From: CAYNWT01 sp964485095
GTDB lineage: Bacteria; Planctomycetota; Planctomycetia; Planctomycetales; Planctomycetaceae
Direction: 5' to 3'
Assembly: GCA_964485095.1 (NCBI GenBank)
Contig: CAZAIB010000014.1
Span: 1 to 64,000 of the forward strand
DNA: 64,000 nt
Made by a program: the position numbers and the translations under genes. How positions within the stretch are numbered: position 1 is the stretch's first letter; each line of letters opens with the position of its first letter. Shown here piece by piece: positions 52,371 to 60,419 of the stretch. The notes beneath the pieces were generated by a model, which did no database searches, had not been told where the DNA came from, and saw only the letters and a program-made list of their open reading frames with translations.

Positions 52371-53440
52371 TACTTGTCCCTCGTGATTGGTAGGATAATT
52401 CGTGACCCGGATGCAGCGGGGCGCTGGATCAGGAGTTTCAATGCTCCGGATTGCTTTAGACCGTCTGCAACTGCGTTGGCACTGCCAACGTCTTTGTCAT
52501 TGACTTTCAGGATAATGTCGCCGATGCGAATCCCGCTGCGGTCGCCGAGCCCGTCTTTTTCGACCTCGGTGACAACGGCTTTGCCATCTCTGTTGGCAAC
52601 TTCGATCTTGAGTTCTGGTGTTTCGCCTTGACCGGAATCAGGAGTGCCAGGCCGGCCCGATCCCTGGGGACGTTGCGGCCGCCGTTGGCCCTGCGGACGT
52701 TGCCCCTGCGGACGCTGCTGGGGATTGCCACCTCTTCCCCGACGTTGCCCCCAGTCTTCACCCTCCATGAGTCGATCCCAGTTTGTGCTGAAGAGATCTG
52801 TCGCCACGTGGATGTTTCCGGTCATCGACCCGCTCACACGACTGTTGATACCGATCACCCTTCCCTGAAGATCGAACAAGGGACCTCCGGAATCGCCTCC
52901 CATGATCGGGACGTCGGTTCGAATCGACTGAGCCGAACGCGACAACACCCGCCCGATACGAACAGGCGGCTGACCACCTCGAAAAGAAACCGGATACCCC
53001 ACGGCGATGCACCAATCGCCAATCTCAACGTCACCCGACTTGGCCATTTCCGCAAATGGAAAATCACCATCTTCAGTGATCTGGACTAAACCAGCATCGC
53101 CTGCGTGAAAGTTGCCCAACGTCTTACCAGACACAACCCGGCCATCCGGAAATCGAATTCGGATTCTCCTGTTCGCACTGCGATTGACATGAGCACAAGT
53201 CAGGATCAGACCTTCGTCATTGATCACCACGCCACTGCCACCACCAAAGCTCACGGTGCAGCGTCGGATGTTCTCCAGAACACCTTGAACCTGTGACTCA
53301 AGCCCTTGAATGTCAAACTCGGATTCCTGCTTCTCCTGGCTGGCAGGCTGCTTCGCAACTGCCGCTGGGGTACTGCTCTCAGGCTTTGTGTCCTGTGCGA
53401 TTGCGGGTACTGCGAAACAGCCCAGCATCGCGACTGACAT
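52370..53440 (-). CDS. trypsin-like serine protease with C-terminal PDZ domain (HtrA-like)
   Basis: This is a 356-residue protein if the ATG at 53440 is used, which gives a signal peptide (MSVAMLGCFAVPAIAQ); longer N-termini are possible. The triad is complete: His in LTCAHV (H84), Asp in GDAGLVQI (D115) and Ser in MGGDSGGPL (S184). A low-complexity Gln/Arg/Pro/Gly linker (about 235-270) leads to a PDZ domain (about 278-353). It would act in envelope protein quality control or signalling. Its stop overlaps the start of the degenerate partner gene (TAATG). Confidence 0.85.
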   Translation of the reverse strand: MSVAMLGCFAVPAIAQDTKPESSTPAAVAKQPASQEKQESEFDIQGLESQVQGVLENIRRCTVSFGGGSGVVINDEGLILTCAHVNRSANRRIRIRFPDGRVVSGKTLGNFHAGDAGLVQITEDGDFPFAEMAKSGDVEIGDWCIAVGYPVSFRGGQPPVRIGRVLSRSAQSIRTDVPIMGGDSGGPLFDLQGRVIGINSRVSGSMTGNIHVATDLFSTNWDRLMEGEDWGQRRGRGGNPQQRPQGQRPQGQRRPQRPQGSGRPGTPDSGQGETPELKIEVANRDGKAVVTEVEKDGLGDRSGIRIGDIILKVNDKDVGSANAVADGLKQSGALKLLIQRPAASGSRIILPITRDK

Positions 53441-53664
53441 GACCTTGAAGGTAGAGGCGTTTAGTCGAAACAACTTTGTTCTCCAAGTTGGTGGTCCGTA
53501 AAGCGAATTCCGTCGCCACGATCTCAATTTCCGAATTCGGGACGAAACTTCGGATTGAGAGCAACAACATAACACTTGTCTTACAGCAGTATCCACGCAG
53601 CGGGACCGCCGTCAAGATTGTGGAGACGATAGGCTGGAACCAAGATCCGTGGACGTACTTCACC

Positions 53665-53958
53665 TCACACACACTGAAGGTCATATCGGTACGAAAGCAA
53701 ATGAGTTGTCAGAAACCGCGGGGCCGACCACGAAAAATTAAGTAGTGGTTCCTGACTGGATTCCAATCCGAGTTGTTTGATCTTCCGTTTGCTCCACGGA
53801 TCGGTGCCGTAGGGGCCTCGCTGGATGGATTTGCAGATCGCGGTAGCTTCAGCGTCGGCTTCAAAGTCTTCGTCTTTGTCGAAGATCATCACCCGAGCGT
53901 TGGCTCGGTTGAGAACATGGTAGAGCAGACCGTTTTTAGCGGCTCGTATTCTTTTCAC
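53665..53958 (-). pseudogene. internally deleted copy of the REP-associated transposase gene
   Basis: The first ~35 residues (RAAKNGLLYHVLNRANARVM, IFDKDEDFEA) match the transposase at 55202, then jump to its C-terminus (DAEATAICKSIQRG, PYGTDPWSKRKIKQ). About 144 codons, including the HUH and Tyr motifs, are missing, so it is catalytically dead. A REP-like GGTTCCTGAC lies at 53747-53756. Its 5' end overlaps the end of the SUMF1-like gene. Confidence 0.8.
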
Positions 53959-55156
53959 GCGTCCTCAGAGTCTCGCCTACTTTTTCCGCCTTGAGGCTGG
54001 TATCCCTGCTTACGACAACACGAAATCCTTGCCTTCTGTTCCCCAGTGAGTCCGGGACCCGAGACCGGTGACTCAAGAGAGGTGCCTCAGCACTCCATGG
54101 CGCACCACGGCACACACGAAAGAGTCCGTCGCGATCCACACAATACTCAGTGACGTTGCCCAGCATATCGAAAAGCCCCAGTGAATTTGCGCGCTTGCTA
54201 GCGACCTTGAATGGCCCGTTTCTGCGTCCGAACCCATACTGTTCACAGTTCAGTGCGTAGGCGTTAGCTTCCTCTTCACTCCGTCCGCCCAACGCAGCCG
54301 TCACCCACTCACGTTCCGTTGGCAGCTTGATTATGGAATCCTCAGCCAGAAATCCGAGCCGTCTTTGTCTCAGTGTAAGCCGCTGGCAGCATTTTGAAGC
54401 CGACTTCCATGTCATTCCAGTAGCTGGACTGTCCGGCCCGAAGTAACCTCTCTCCTTGAAATAGCCCCCCTCCCTAAGTCTTCCCTTTTCCTCGAACGAC
54501 TTCCAAGGCTCTGTTCCCATAACGTTGAGCCATTGACGTTTGGTCATTTCAGTCGTTTGAAAGTAGAGTCCTTTTCGTTTTGGAACTTTGACCAAGTGCA
54601 TCATTGGCCAGCTAAAAGTCAACTCGTTTTGGTTCCCATTTCGAGTTGCCTTGACTGTCTTCCATGTTGAGCCTGTCGGTCGAAACGCCAGGACCACAAC
54701 ATGCGGTTTGGAATCGCTTACAGCCACGTCCAATACCCAAGTTTCAGATACGCCGTGCCTGGCGAGGTGTGGAAGTTGTCGGGTGCCGGAACCCCATTGT
54801 TCAATCTCGGCGACTGCTTCCGGAAGGACTTTCATCGTTTCACTGAGGTCAACGATCAGCTTCCGAAAAGTATCAAATTTCTTGTCGAAAGAGACCTCCA
54901 GGAAATCTTGGTCGCCCTTTCTCTCATTTGCCATGATGCGCAGACGCCACGAGTCCAATCTTAGCAGTCGATCTTTCCTCAACTTAGCGTAGAGAGAATT
55001 TCCGTTCACCGTGGCAGAAATCGGGTTCTCCGTCGACTCGCCTGCAACTAGGCTTTGGAGTCCTTTTTGACTTTGCGTGGTAGCATCAAAGAAGAAATCT
55101 GCCTCCGCATCGGCTTGCGGTAGGCAAATCAAAAGCCAAAATATGTTTGATGACAT
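53936..55156 (-). CDS. formylglycine-generating-enzyme-like (SUMF1 fold) protein lacking the active-site cysteines
   Basis: This is a 406-residue exported protein with a short signal peptide, an unassigned region to about residue 190, then a SUMF1/FGE-sulfatase domain. The domain shows TEMTKRQWLNVMG, PATGMTWKSA, LPTEREWVTAA, SLGLFDMLGNVTEYC and GFRVV. True FGE enzymes have copper-binding cysteines after the RGGSW-type motif; here the segment is CRGAPWSAEAPLLSHRSR with none. It is thus unlikely to activate the sulfatases in this window, and may be a binding or other enzymatic relative. The last residues run into the deleted transposase copy. Confidence 0.78.
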   Translation of the reverse strand: MSSNIFWLLICLPQADAEADFFFDATTQSQKGLQSLVAGESTENPISATVNGNSLYAKLRKDRLLRLDSWRLRIMANERKGDQDFLEVSFDKKFDTFRKLIVDLSETMKVLPEAVAEIEQWGSGTRQLPHLARHGVSETWVLDVAVSDSKPHVVVLAFRPTGSTWKTVKATRNGNQNELTFSWPMMHLVKVPKRKGLYFQTTEMTKRQWLNVMGTEPWKSFEEKGRLREGGYFKERGYFGPDSPATGMTWKSASKCCQRLTLRQRRLGFLAEDSIIKLPTEREWVTAALGGRSEEEANAYALNCEQYGFGRRNGPFKVASKRANSLGLFDMLGNVTEYCVDRDGLFRVCRGAPWSAEAPLLSHRSRVPDSLGNRRQGFRVVVSRDTSLKAEKVGETLRTREKNTSR

Positions 55157-55192
55157 AGTCTCATCTTCCTACTGACCGCACTTCGAAAGCCA

Positions 55193-55210
55193 AATAAGGT
55201 GTCAGGAACC
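55193..55210 (+). repeat. REP-like repeat at the 3' side of the transposase gene
   Basis: AAATAAGGTGTCAGGAACC abuts the transposase stop codon. Together with the inverted copy at 55933-55950 it brackets the gene. Confidence 0.7.
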
Positions 55211-55891
55211 ATTTTTTGCGATTTTTCGTGGTCGGCCCCGCGGTTTGACTGTGGATTCCAATCCGAGTTGTTTGATCTTGCGTTTGCTCCAAGGGTCCGT
55301 GCCGTAGGGGCAGCCTCGCTGGATGGATTTGCGGATGGCGGTGGCTTCAGCGTCAGTGATGGGAGTGTTGACGTGTTTGAGCCATGAGCGTTTGCGGGGC
55401 AGGGGCCACTCGGAAAGTAGCTGGGCTTTCTGGTCGGCGGTTCCGTGTTTCCAGATGTGCAGACTGCTCCAACGCCACTCGTCGGCACTCTTCACCAGAC
55501 CTGCTCGCAGAGCATTGCGTTCGACGTAGCGGCAGACCGTATAGAAGTGTTCGTCATCCTGAACCGGAAACGATTTGAATCGTCCCTGGTACACGTGCCC
55601 CGAACCGGTGGTTCCCTGATGAGCGTGCCAACGCTGGGTATGGGTCAGCGTCAGCCAGCCGGTGAACCGCGAGAGGTCTTCGTCTTTTCTGGGCCAGACC
55701 ACAAGGTGCCAGTGGTTTCCCATCAGACAATAGCTCAACAGTCGCATGTTGAACTTAGCGACGGCTTCGATAAGCGTTCGTTCGAACGCTTCAAAGTCTT
55801 CGTCTTTGTCGAAGATCATCATCCGAGCGTTGGCTCGGTTGAGAACATGGTAAATCAGACCGCCTTTTGCGGCTCGTTTTGGGCGTCCCAT
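55202..55891 (-). CDS. REP-associated tyrosine transposase (Y1/HUH family)
   Basis: This is a 229-residue protein from the ATG at 55891 (MGRPKRAAKGG). The family core is complete: YHVLNRAN, SYCLMGNHWHLVVWP with the HUH pair His-Trp-His, GHVYQGRFKSFPV, and the C-terminal helix RYVERNALRAGLV with the presumed nucleophile Tyr. The end of the protein (GRPRK) is basic. Such enzymes cut and join single-stranded REP palindromes in cis or trans. The gene is bracketed by inverted copies of the REP-like unit. An internally deleted derivative lies 1.2 kb away. Confidence 0.9.
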   Translation of the reverse strand: MGRPKRAAKGGLIYHVLNRANARMMIFDKDEDFEAFERTLIEAVAKFNMRLLSYCLMGNHWHLVVWPRKDEDLSRFTGWLTLTHTQRWHAHQGTTGSGHVYQGRFKSFPVQDDEHFYTVCRYVERNALRAGLVKSADEWRWSSLHIWKHGTADQKAQLLSEWPLPRKRSWLKHVNTPITDAEATAIRKSIQRGCPYGTDPWSKRKIKQLGLESTVKPRGRPRKIAKNGS

Positions 55892-55920
55892 GCAACAAAG
55901 AGTAGGCAAAATCACTACTT

Positions 55921-55950
55921 GGCGTCAATTAAAGGTTCCTGACACCTTTT
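55921..55950 (-). repeat. REP-like repeat at the 5' side of the transposase gene
   Basis: GGCGTCAATTAAAGGTTCCT followed by GACACCTTTT is the full-length inverted unit, 30 bp upstream of the transposase start. A partial second unit (GGAACCATTTCTTGC) follows at about 55981-55996. Confidence 0.75.
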
Positions 55951-56028
55951 AACTCCGTCCTTTTAACTCCCTTAATTTTTAGGAACCATTTCTTGCAGGC
56001 ACCCAAAATCACTACTTTCTCGATTCCT

Positions 56029-56823
56029 TCAATCGTCCCATTCTCGCAATGAGAAGTGGATGGCGCCGGCGAGTGTCGCGTGCGACGAAGTCTCCGCAAA
56101 GTACTCATCCGAAAGTTCGGGTTCCAGCTGGCCGTAGCGATTGAACCACCTTCCGACAATCCACTCTTCTTTTTCTCGCCATGTTAAGACGGAAAAAGCC
56201 GTCTTTCTAAACTCGACTACGTTGACCAGTAGCGGGGAAGTACCGCGGCGCACGGACGAGATCTGAAAGAAGAGATCTTTCACTACTGCGTCCGAGCAGG
56301 TCTCGATGTGCATCATGTAGTCTCGAATCTCACGAGGAATGTCTCCCGTTCGATGTTGATGCAAAGCATGTACAGTCTCGGGCGGGATCTCCTGCAGCTC
56401 CCAGCGACCAAGGTCTCCCGTGTGCGCAAACTGAAGTAATTCGTCAAGATCTTTGAATCGGTAGTAGTAACTAAACAGATCCTGCAGCAAAACGAATCCC
56501 GATGGCTTTGCTGCCAAGAGATGGCTCATCGGGCCGGATCCAACCGGACAGATTTCCTGAACTCCGACCGCACGCTGGAGACTCACCATTCGATTGAACA
56601 GCCAATCGACGTCTTCCAAGTGCGTTCCCAAGTTCAGGCCGAAACGCCAAGCCGGGTATTCAAGCGTAATGCCAGAGAACTCCGCAAGGAATGCCTCGAC
56701 AGCCAGCCATGGCGTGAAACCAACCGACCGCAGCAGCTCCAGTTCCCATGTCACGTCGTGTTTCCGGCCATGAAACCAACCCGCATTCCGAAGTGCCACC
56801 TCGATTGCATTCTCACTCGACAT
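56029..56823 (-). CDS. SUKH-3-like protein with a C-terminal extension, orphan
   Basis: This is a 264-residue cytoplasmic protein. The first ~130 residues resemble the SUKH-3 immunity family: ALRNAGWFHGRKHDV, VEAFLAEFSGITLEYP and a later CPVGSGPMSHLLA followed by SGFVLL. The C-terminal half (from about residue 140: ELQEIPPETVHAL ... EWIVGRWFNRYG) is not recognised. SUKH proteins usually neutralise nuclease toxins of polymorphic toxin systems, but no toxin gene is adjacent, so it may be an orphan immunity gene gained with the surrounding mobile DNA. Confidence 0.6.
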   Translation of the reverse strand: MSSENAIEVALRNAGWFHGRKHDVTWELELLRSVGFTPWLAVEAFLAEFSGITLEYPAWRFGLNLGTHLEDVDWLFNRMVSLQRAVGVQEICPVGSGPMSHLLAAKPSGFVLLQDLFSYYYRFKDLDELLQFAHTGDLGRWELQEIPPETVHALHQHRTGDIPREIRDYMMHIETCSDAVVKDLFFQISSVRRGTSPLLVNVVEFRKTAFSVLTWREKEEWIVGRWFNRYGQLEPELSDEYFAETSSHATLAGAIHFSLREWDD

Positions 56824-56934
56824 CGGTCATCTTCCATTCACTGCGTAGCAAACCTAGTCCAGTGCCCAACGTCCGCTGGATCAAAACTGTTGGCAATTCA
56901 ACCACACTTCGACCCAACCCCGCCACCAGACGCC

Positions 56935-56991
56935 AAATAAAAGGTGTCACAAATAAAAGGTGTCAGTCACAAATAAAAGGTGTCAGGAACC
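56935..56991 (+). repeat. three REP-like half-units in tandem
   Basis: AAATAAAAGGTGTCA occurs at 56935, 56951 and 56971, the last continuing as GGAACC. A fourth copy is at 57363. Spacing of 16 and 20 bp and lack of unique spacers exclude a CRISPR. Confidence 0.8.
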
Positions 56992-57749
56992 ATTTTTCGC
57001 AATTCCGTTCGGTGATGATTGCTTGGTAAACCACATTCTGATTCCGGCGCGCGGGTGCGCTCGCCGAACTCCAGTTTGGCTGGTACCTTAGATGGCACGT
57101 ACTCCACGTGCATACCGAGGTTCTGATGCAACTGCGATCCTGCCTTCCAATCCTACTGCTCGCCGCCACTGCGATCCCACTCGCTGAAGCCGAAGAAACC
57201 AAGCCCAACATCATCTTCATTCTGGCCGACGATTTGGGCTACGGCGATCTCGGCTGCTATGGCCAGAAAGTCATCAAGACACCGCGGCTTGATCAGATGG
57301 CGGCCGAAGGCATGAAGTTCACCGACTTCTACGCCGGCAACACAGTTTGCGCTCCATAGACCAAATAAAAGGTGTCAGGAACCATTTTTCGCAATTCCGT
57401 TCGGTGATGATTGCTTGGTAAACCACATTCTGATTCCGGCGCGCGGGTGCGCTCGCCGAACTCCAGTTTGGCTGGTACCTTAGATGGCACGTACTCCACG
57501 TGCATACCGAGGTTCTGATGCAACTGCGATCCTGCCTTCCAATCCTACTGCTCGCCGCCACTGCGATCCCACTCGCTGAAGCCGAAGAAACCAAGCCCAA
57601 CATCATCTTCATTCTGGCCGACGATTTGGGCTACGGCGATCTCGGCTGCTATGGCCAGAAAGTCATCAAGACACCGCGGCTTGATCAGATGGCGGCCGAA
57701 GGCATGAAGTTCACCGACTTCTACGCCGGCAACACAGTTTGCGCTCCAT
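56971..57749 (+). repeat. exact tandem duplication, two copies of about 387 bp
   Basis: 56971-57357 and 57363-57749 are identical as far as I can compare them. Each copy begins with the REP-like AAATAAAAGGTGTCAGGAAC and ends inside the sulfatase active-site motif (GCTCCAT). The five bases AGACC join them. Recombination or strand slippage between REP-like units is the likely cause; an assembly error must be excluded. Confidence 0.85.
57126..57359 (+). pseudogene. truncated duplicate of the sulfatase N-terminus
   Basis: It encodes the same first 77 residues as the complete sulfatase at 57518 (signal peptide, ADDLGYGD metal site) and stops with TAG in the middle of the Cys-x-Pro-x-Arg motif, after C-A-P. 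It carries its own copy of the promoter/leader region and ribosome binding site, so a short non-functional secreted peptide could be made. Confidence 0.85.
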
Positions 57750-59086
57750 CTCGCAGTGTGCTGATGACCGGGCAACACATGGGTCACACGCACGTTCGAG
57801 GCAACGCGGGTGGTGAAGACAGGTCGAAGCAGTCACTGCGCGATGAAGATGTGACGGTCGCCGAGGTTCTCAGAGAAGCAGACTACGCTACAGCATTGTG
57901 TGGTAAGTGGGGACTGGGCGACGACGCGAATGGTGGTCGAGCCGGCCTGCCACGTAAGCAGGGCTTCGATTATTTCTACGGGTACCTAAATCAAGGTCAT
58001 GCCCACAACTACTACCCCGAGTTCCTCTGGCGAAACGAAACCAAACACCAGCTGCGAAACGTGGTAACAAAAGCGCCTAGGCGCAACGGAGGGTTTGCTG
58101 GCGGCTGGGCAACGACACGCGTTGACTACAGTCATGATCTGGTCGCCAACGAAGCAATCAAGTTCATCAAGGCCAACGCACCGAAGCAGGACGATGGCTG
58201 CGATCCAGAACAGCAAGCCAAACACAAACCATTCTTCCTGTACGTGGCGCTCACAATCCCGCACGCCAACAACGAAGGCACACGTGGAACCGGCGATGGA
58301 CAGGAAGTTCCCGACTACGGTATTTATGACGGCAAAGACTGGCCGAACCAGGACAAAGGCCAGGCGGCGATGATCACAAGAATGGACGCCGATGTGGGTC
58401 GCATTCTTGACCTGCTGGAAGAATTGGACATCGCGAAAGACACCGTCGTCATGTTCTCCAGTGACAACGGCCACCACGACGAAGGCGGACACGACACAGA
58501 CCGGTTCGATCCGAACGGTCCACTGCGTGGAATGAAGCGAGACCTTTACGAAGGCGGCATTCGCGTCCCCTTCATCGTCCGTTGGCCAGGAAAAACGCCG
58601 GCGGGAACCACGTCAAATCACGTTGGCTACTTCGGAGACCTCATGGCAACCGCGGCCGAACTATCTGGCGTGAAGTGCCCCGACAACACGGATTCCGTTA
58701 GCTTCGCCCCGACGATCACCGGCAACGCCGACCAACAGAAAAAGCACAAGCACCTGTATTGGGAATTCTACGAACGTGGCGGCAAGCAGGCGGTTCGAGT
58801 CGACAATTGGAAAGCGGTTCGAATGCCCATGAAGACCGGCAAGACAGAACTCTACAACCTGGCCGTCGACATCGGCGAAGAGCGAAATCTTGCCCAGGAC
58901 AATCCAGAGATCGTCAAAGAAATGGAAGCCATCATGGAAGCGGCTCACATTGATCATCCAAACTGGAAGCCGCGCGGAAAACCAGTGAAGAAGAACCCAA
59001 ACAGTGACCTGGCAACGATCGACTCGACTCGCGACCAATCAAAGAAGGGACGAGCGAAGAGTCGCTCGTCCCTGGTAAGAAACTGA
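57518..59086 (+). CDS. sulfatase (arylsulfatase family, Cys-type)
   Basis: This is a 522-residue exported enzyme. GAGG at 57509-57512 with a 5-nt spacer fixes the start at 57518 rather than the ATG at 57500. The signal peptide ends near PLAEAEE. The metal pair is D35-D36 and the formylglycine site C75-A-P-S-R79. GKWGLGD and SSDNGHHDEGG add the other active-site residues. The C-terminal tail (KKGRAKSRSSLVRN) is encoded by a perfect palindrome. It likely removes sulfate from glycans or other esters. Its promoter region is duplicated upstream. Confidence 0.9.
   Translation: MQLRSCLPILLLAATAIPLAEAEETKPNIIFILADDLGYGDLGCYGQKVIKTPRLDQMAAEGMKFTDFYAGNTVCAPSRSVLMTGQHMGHTHVRGNAGGEDRSKQSLRDEDVTVAEVLREADYATALCGKWGLGDDANGGRAGLPRKQGFDYFYGYLNQGHAHNYYPEFLWRNETKHQLRNVVTKAPRRNGGFAGGWATTRVDYSHDLVANEAIKFIKANAPKQDDGCDPEQQAKHKPFFLYVALTIPHANNEGTRGTGDGQEVPDYGIYDGKDWPNQDKGQAAMITRMDADVGRILDLLEELDIAKDTVVMFSSDNGHHDEGGHDTDRFDPNGPLRGMKRDLYEGGIRVPFIVRWPGKTPAGTTSNHVGYFGDLMATAAELSGVKCPDNTDSVSFAPTITGNADQQKKHKHLYWEFYERGGKQAVRVDNWKAVRMPMKTGKTELYNLAVDIGEERNLAQDNPEIVKEMEAIMEAAHIDHPNWKPRGKPVKKNPNSDLATIDSTRDQSKKGRAKSRSSLVRN
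59047..59072. repeat. perfect 11-bp palindrome at the end of the sulfatase gene
   Basis: GGGACGAGCGA (59047-59057) and TCGCTCGTCCC (59062-59072) form an 11-bp perfect stem with an AGAG loop, inside the last codons of the gene and 48 bp before the stop of the convergent gene. It could act as a terminator for either gene, or be an inserted REP-type palindrome that became coding. Confidence 0.6.
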
Positions 59087-59119
59087 TGGCAATCGTCGGC
59101 CTTCAGGCAGCGGTCGCAC

Positions 59120-60361
59120 CTACCACTTGTAAACCGCCTGAGCTTTCAATTCGCGGATGAAAATCATGTCATCCGCCACAGCCAGGTGAGCCCATGTTGG
59201 CTGCTGACTAACCTTTTTCTTGTCGAGCAGATCAAACTTTTCTGGTGTCGCGTTGATCAGTAGAAGTTCGCCTCGTTCATCGAGAGCCAAAATCTTGCTG
59301 CCCTGCGTGACCATGCTCCAGTACTTACCGAACGGTGAAGTTGTCCACTTGGTCTCACCAGTAGCAGCGTCAACACACGTGAACCGCTGATTCTGCAAGT
59401 GCATATAGATGTGACCGTCGATCACAACTGGTGACGACATGTAGGCGGCCTTCCGATTGGTCCACTTTTGACTCAGCGACATAGCCGCACCACTCCCACC
59501 GAGATCATACATCCACGACGCATTTTGATAACTGCTGGTGAAGACTGAATCCCCGACCACGGTCGGAGTCAAGATGTTCATTCCCCTGAATGCAGGGATC
59601 TTCTTCGACCAAAGTACCTTTCCTGCTCCCATGTCAATTCCAGCCAGAGTCGATCGCGACTGGGCGATTAACTGCTCTTTGCCTGCAACGGTCGCGATCA
59701 CTGGCGACGAAAACGCACCGCCCATCATTCCGCCGGACTCTGCCATCGCGCGCCAGACCACATCACCGGTCTTCTTGTCTAACTTCAGCAGCCCCGCACA
59801 GCATTGCACAAATAGGTGATCACCTTTGACGACAGGCGAGCAAACAAAGCCAAACGTCTCCATGCTGGCATTGAACTCTTTTACGAAGTCCTTTCGCCAA
59901 ATTTCGTCGCCGTTGTCTGCGTTAAGACATACCATCACACCGCGAATACCGCCGACGTAAAGCCGTTCGCCATCCCAGGCAGGCGTTGATCGAATCCAAC
60001 TACCATTCGCTGCCGCGAAGCGCGGAACCGACATGGCACCGTCCCACTGAACGCTCCACAGTTGCTCTCCACTGCTTCTATCCAACGCCCGGACAACTTC
60101 GTACTTCTTGTCGAGCGTTCCGGTAACAAACACTCGGTCCGGTGACACAATCGGGCCGGAGTAGCTGTCAGGCAGCTCCTTACGCCAGACGGGTTTCATT
60201 TCATCCGGAAACTTGTCAGGCCAAACTGGCCCTTCGACTTTGCAGTCCCGATTCGGACCGCGCCACTGCGGCCAGGAAGACTTGTCTTCCAATGGCTCGT
60301 TGGCAAAAACGGAACCGCAGATTGCGGAACACAAAACACAGCTAAGTAGAGCGCGCGTCAT
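59120..60361 (-). CDS. PQQ-like beta-propeller repeat protein, exported
   Basis: This is a 413-residue protein with a signal peptide (about residues 1-20), then WPQWRGPNRD, the usual opening of planctomycete PQQ-like propellers. Repeats of the type 'ALDRSSGEQLWSV', 'CLNADNGDEIWRKD', 'KLDKKTGDVVWRA' and 'CVDAATGETKWTT' build an eight-bladed propeller. Catalytic residues of quinoprotein dehydrogenases are not evident, so a structural or binding role is more likely. It converges with the third sulfatase gene. Confidence 0.85.
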   Translation of the reverse strand: MTRALLSCVLCSAICGSVFANEPLEDKSSWPQWRGPNRDCKVEGPVWPDKFPDEMKPVWRKELPDSYSGPIVSPDRVFVTGTLDKKYEVVRALDRSSGEQLWSVQWDGAMSVPRFAAANGSWIRSTPAWDGERLYVGGIRGVMVCLNADNGDEIWRKDFVKEFNASMETFGFVCSPVVKGDHLFVQCCAGLLKLDKKTGDVVWRAMAESGGMMGGAFSSPVIATVAGKEQLIAQSRSTLAGIDMGAGKVLWSKKIPAFRGMNILTPTVVGDSVFTSSYQNASWMYDLGGSGAAMSLSQKWTNRKAAYMSSPVVIDGHIYMHLQNQRFTCVDAATGETKWTTSPFGKYWSMVTQGSKILALDERGELLLINATPEKFDLLDKKKVSQQPTWAHLAVADDMIFIRELKAQAVYKW

Positions 60362-60419
60362 TGGGGAGGGCTTTCCTAAATTCCGGTGGGACAGTGGCTC
60401 GATCCTTCAAGCCAAACCG

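Noticed and set aside
56935..57390. Repeated AAATAAAAGGTGTCA units considered as a CRISPR array
   Set aside because: Units are 15-16 bp with 1-5 bp between most of them, no unique spacers and no cas genes. They match the REP-like family of the nearby transposase.
53665..57749. The mobile-element zone as a prophage or integrative element
   Set aside because: No integrase, recombinase, structural or conjugation genes and no tRNA attachment site. Only REP-type features are present.
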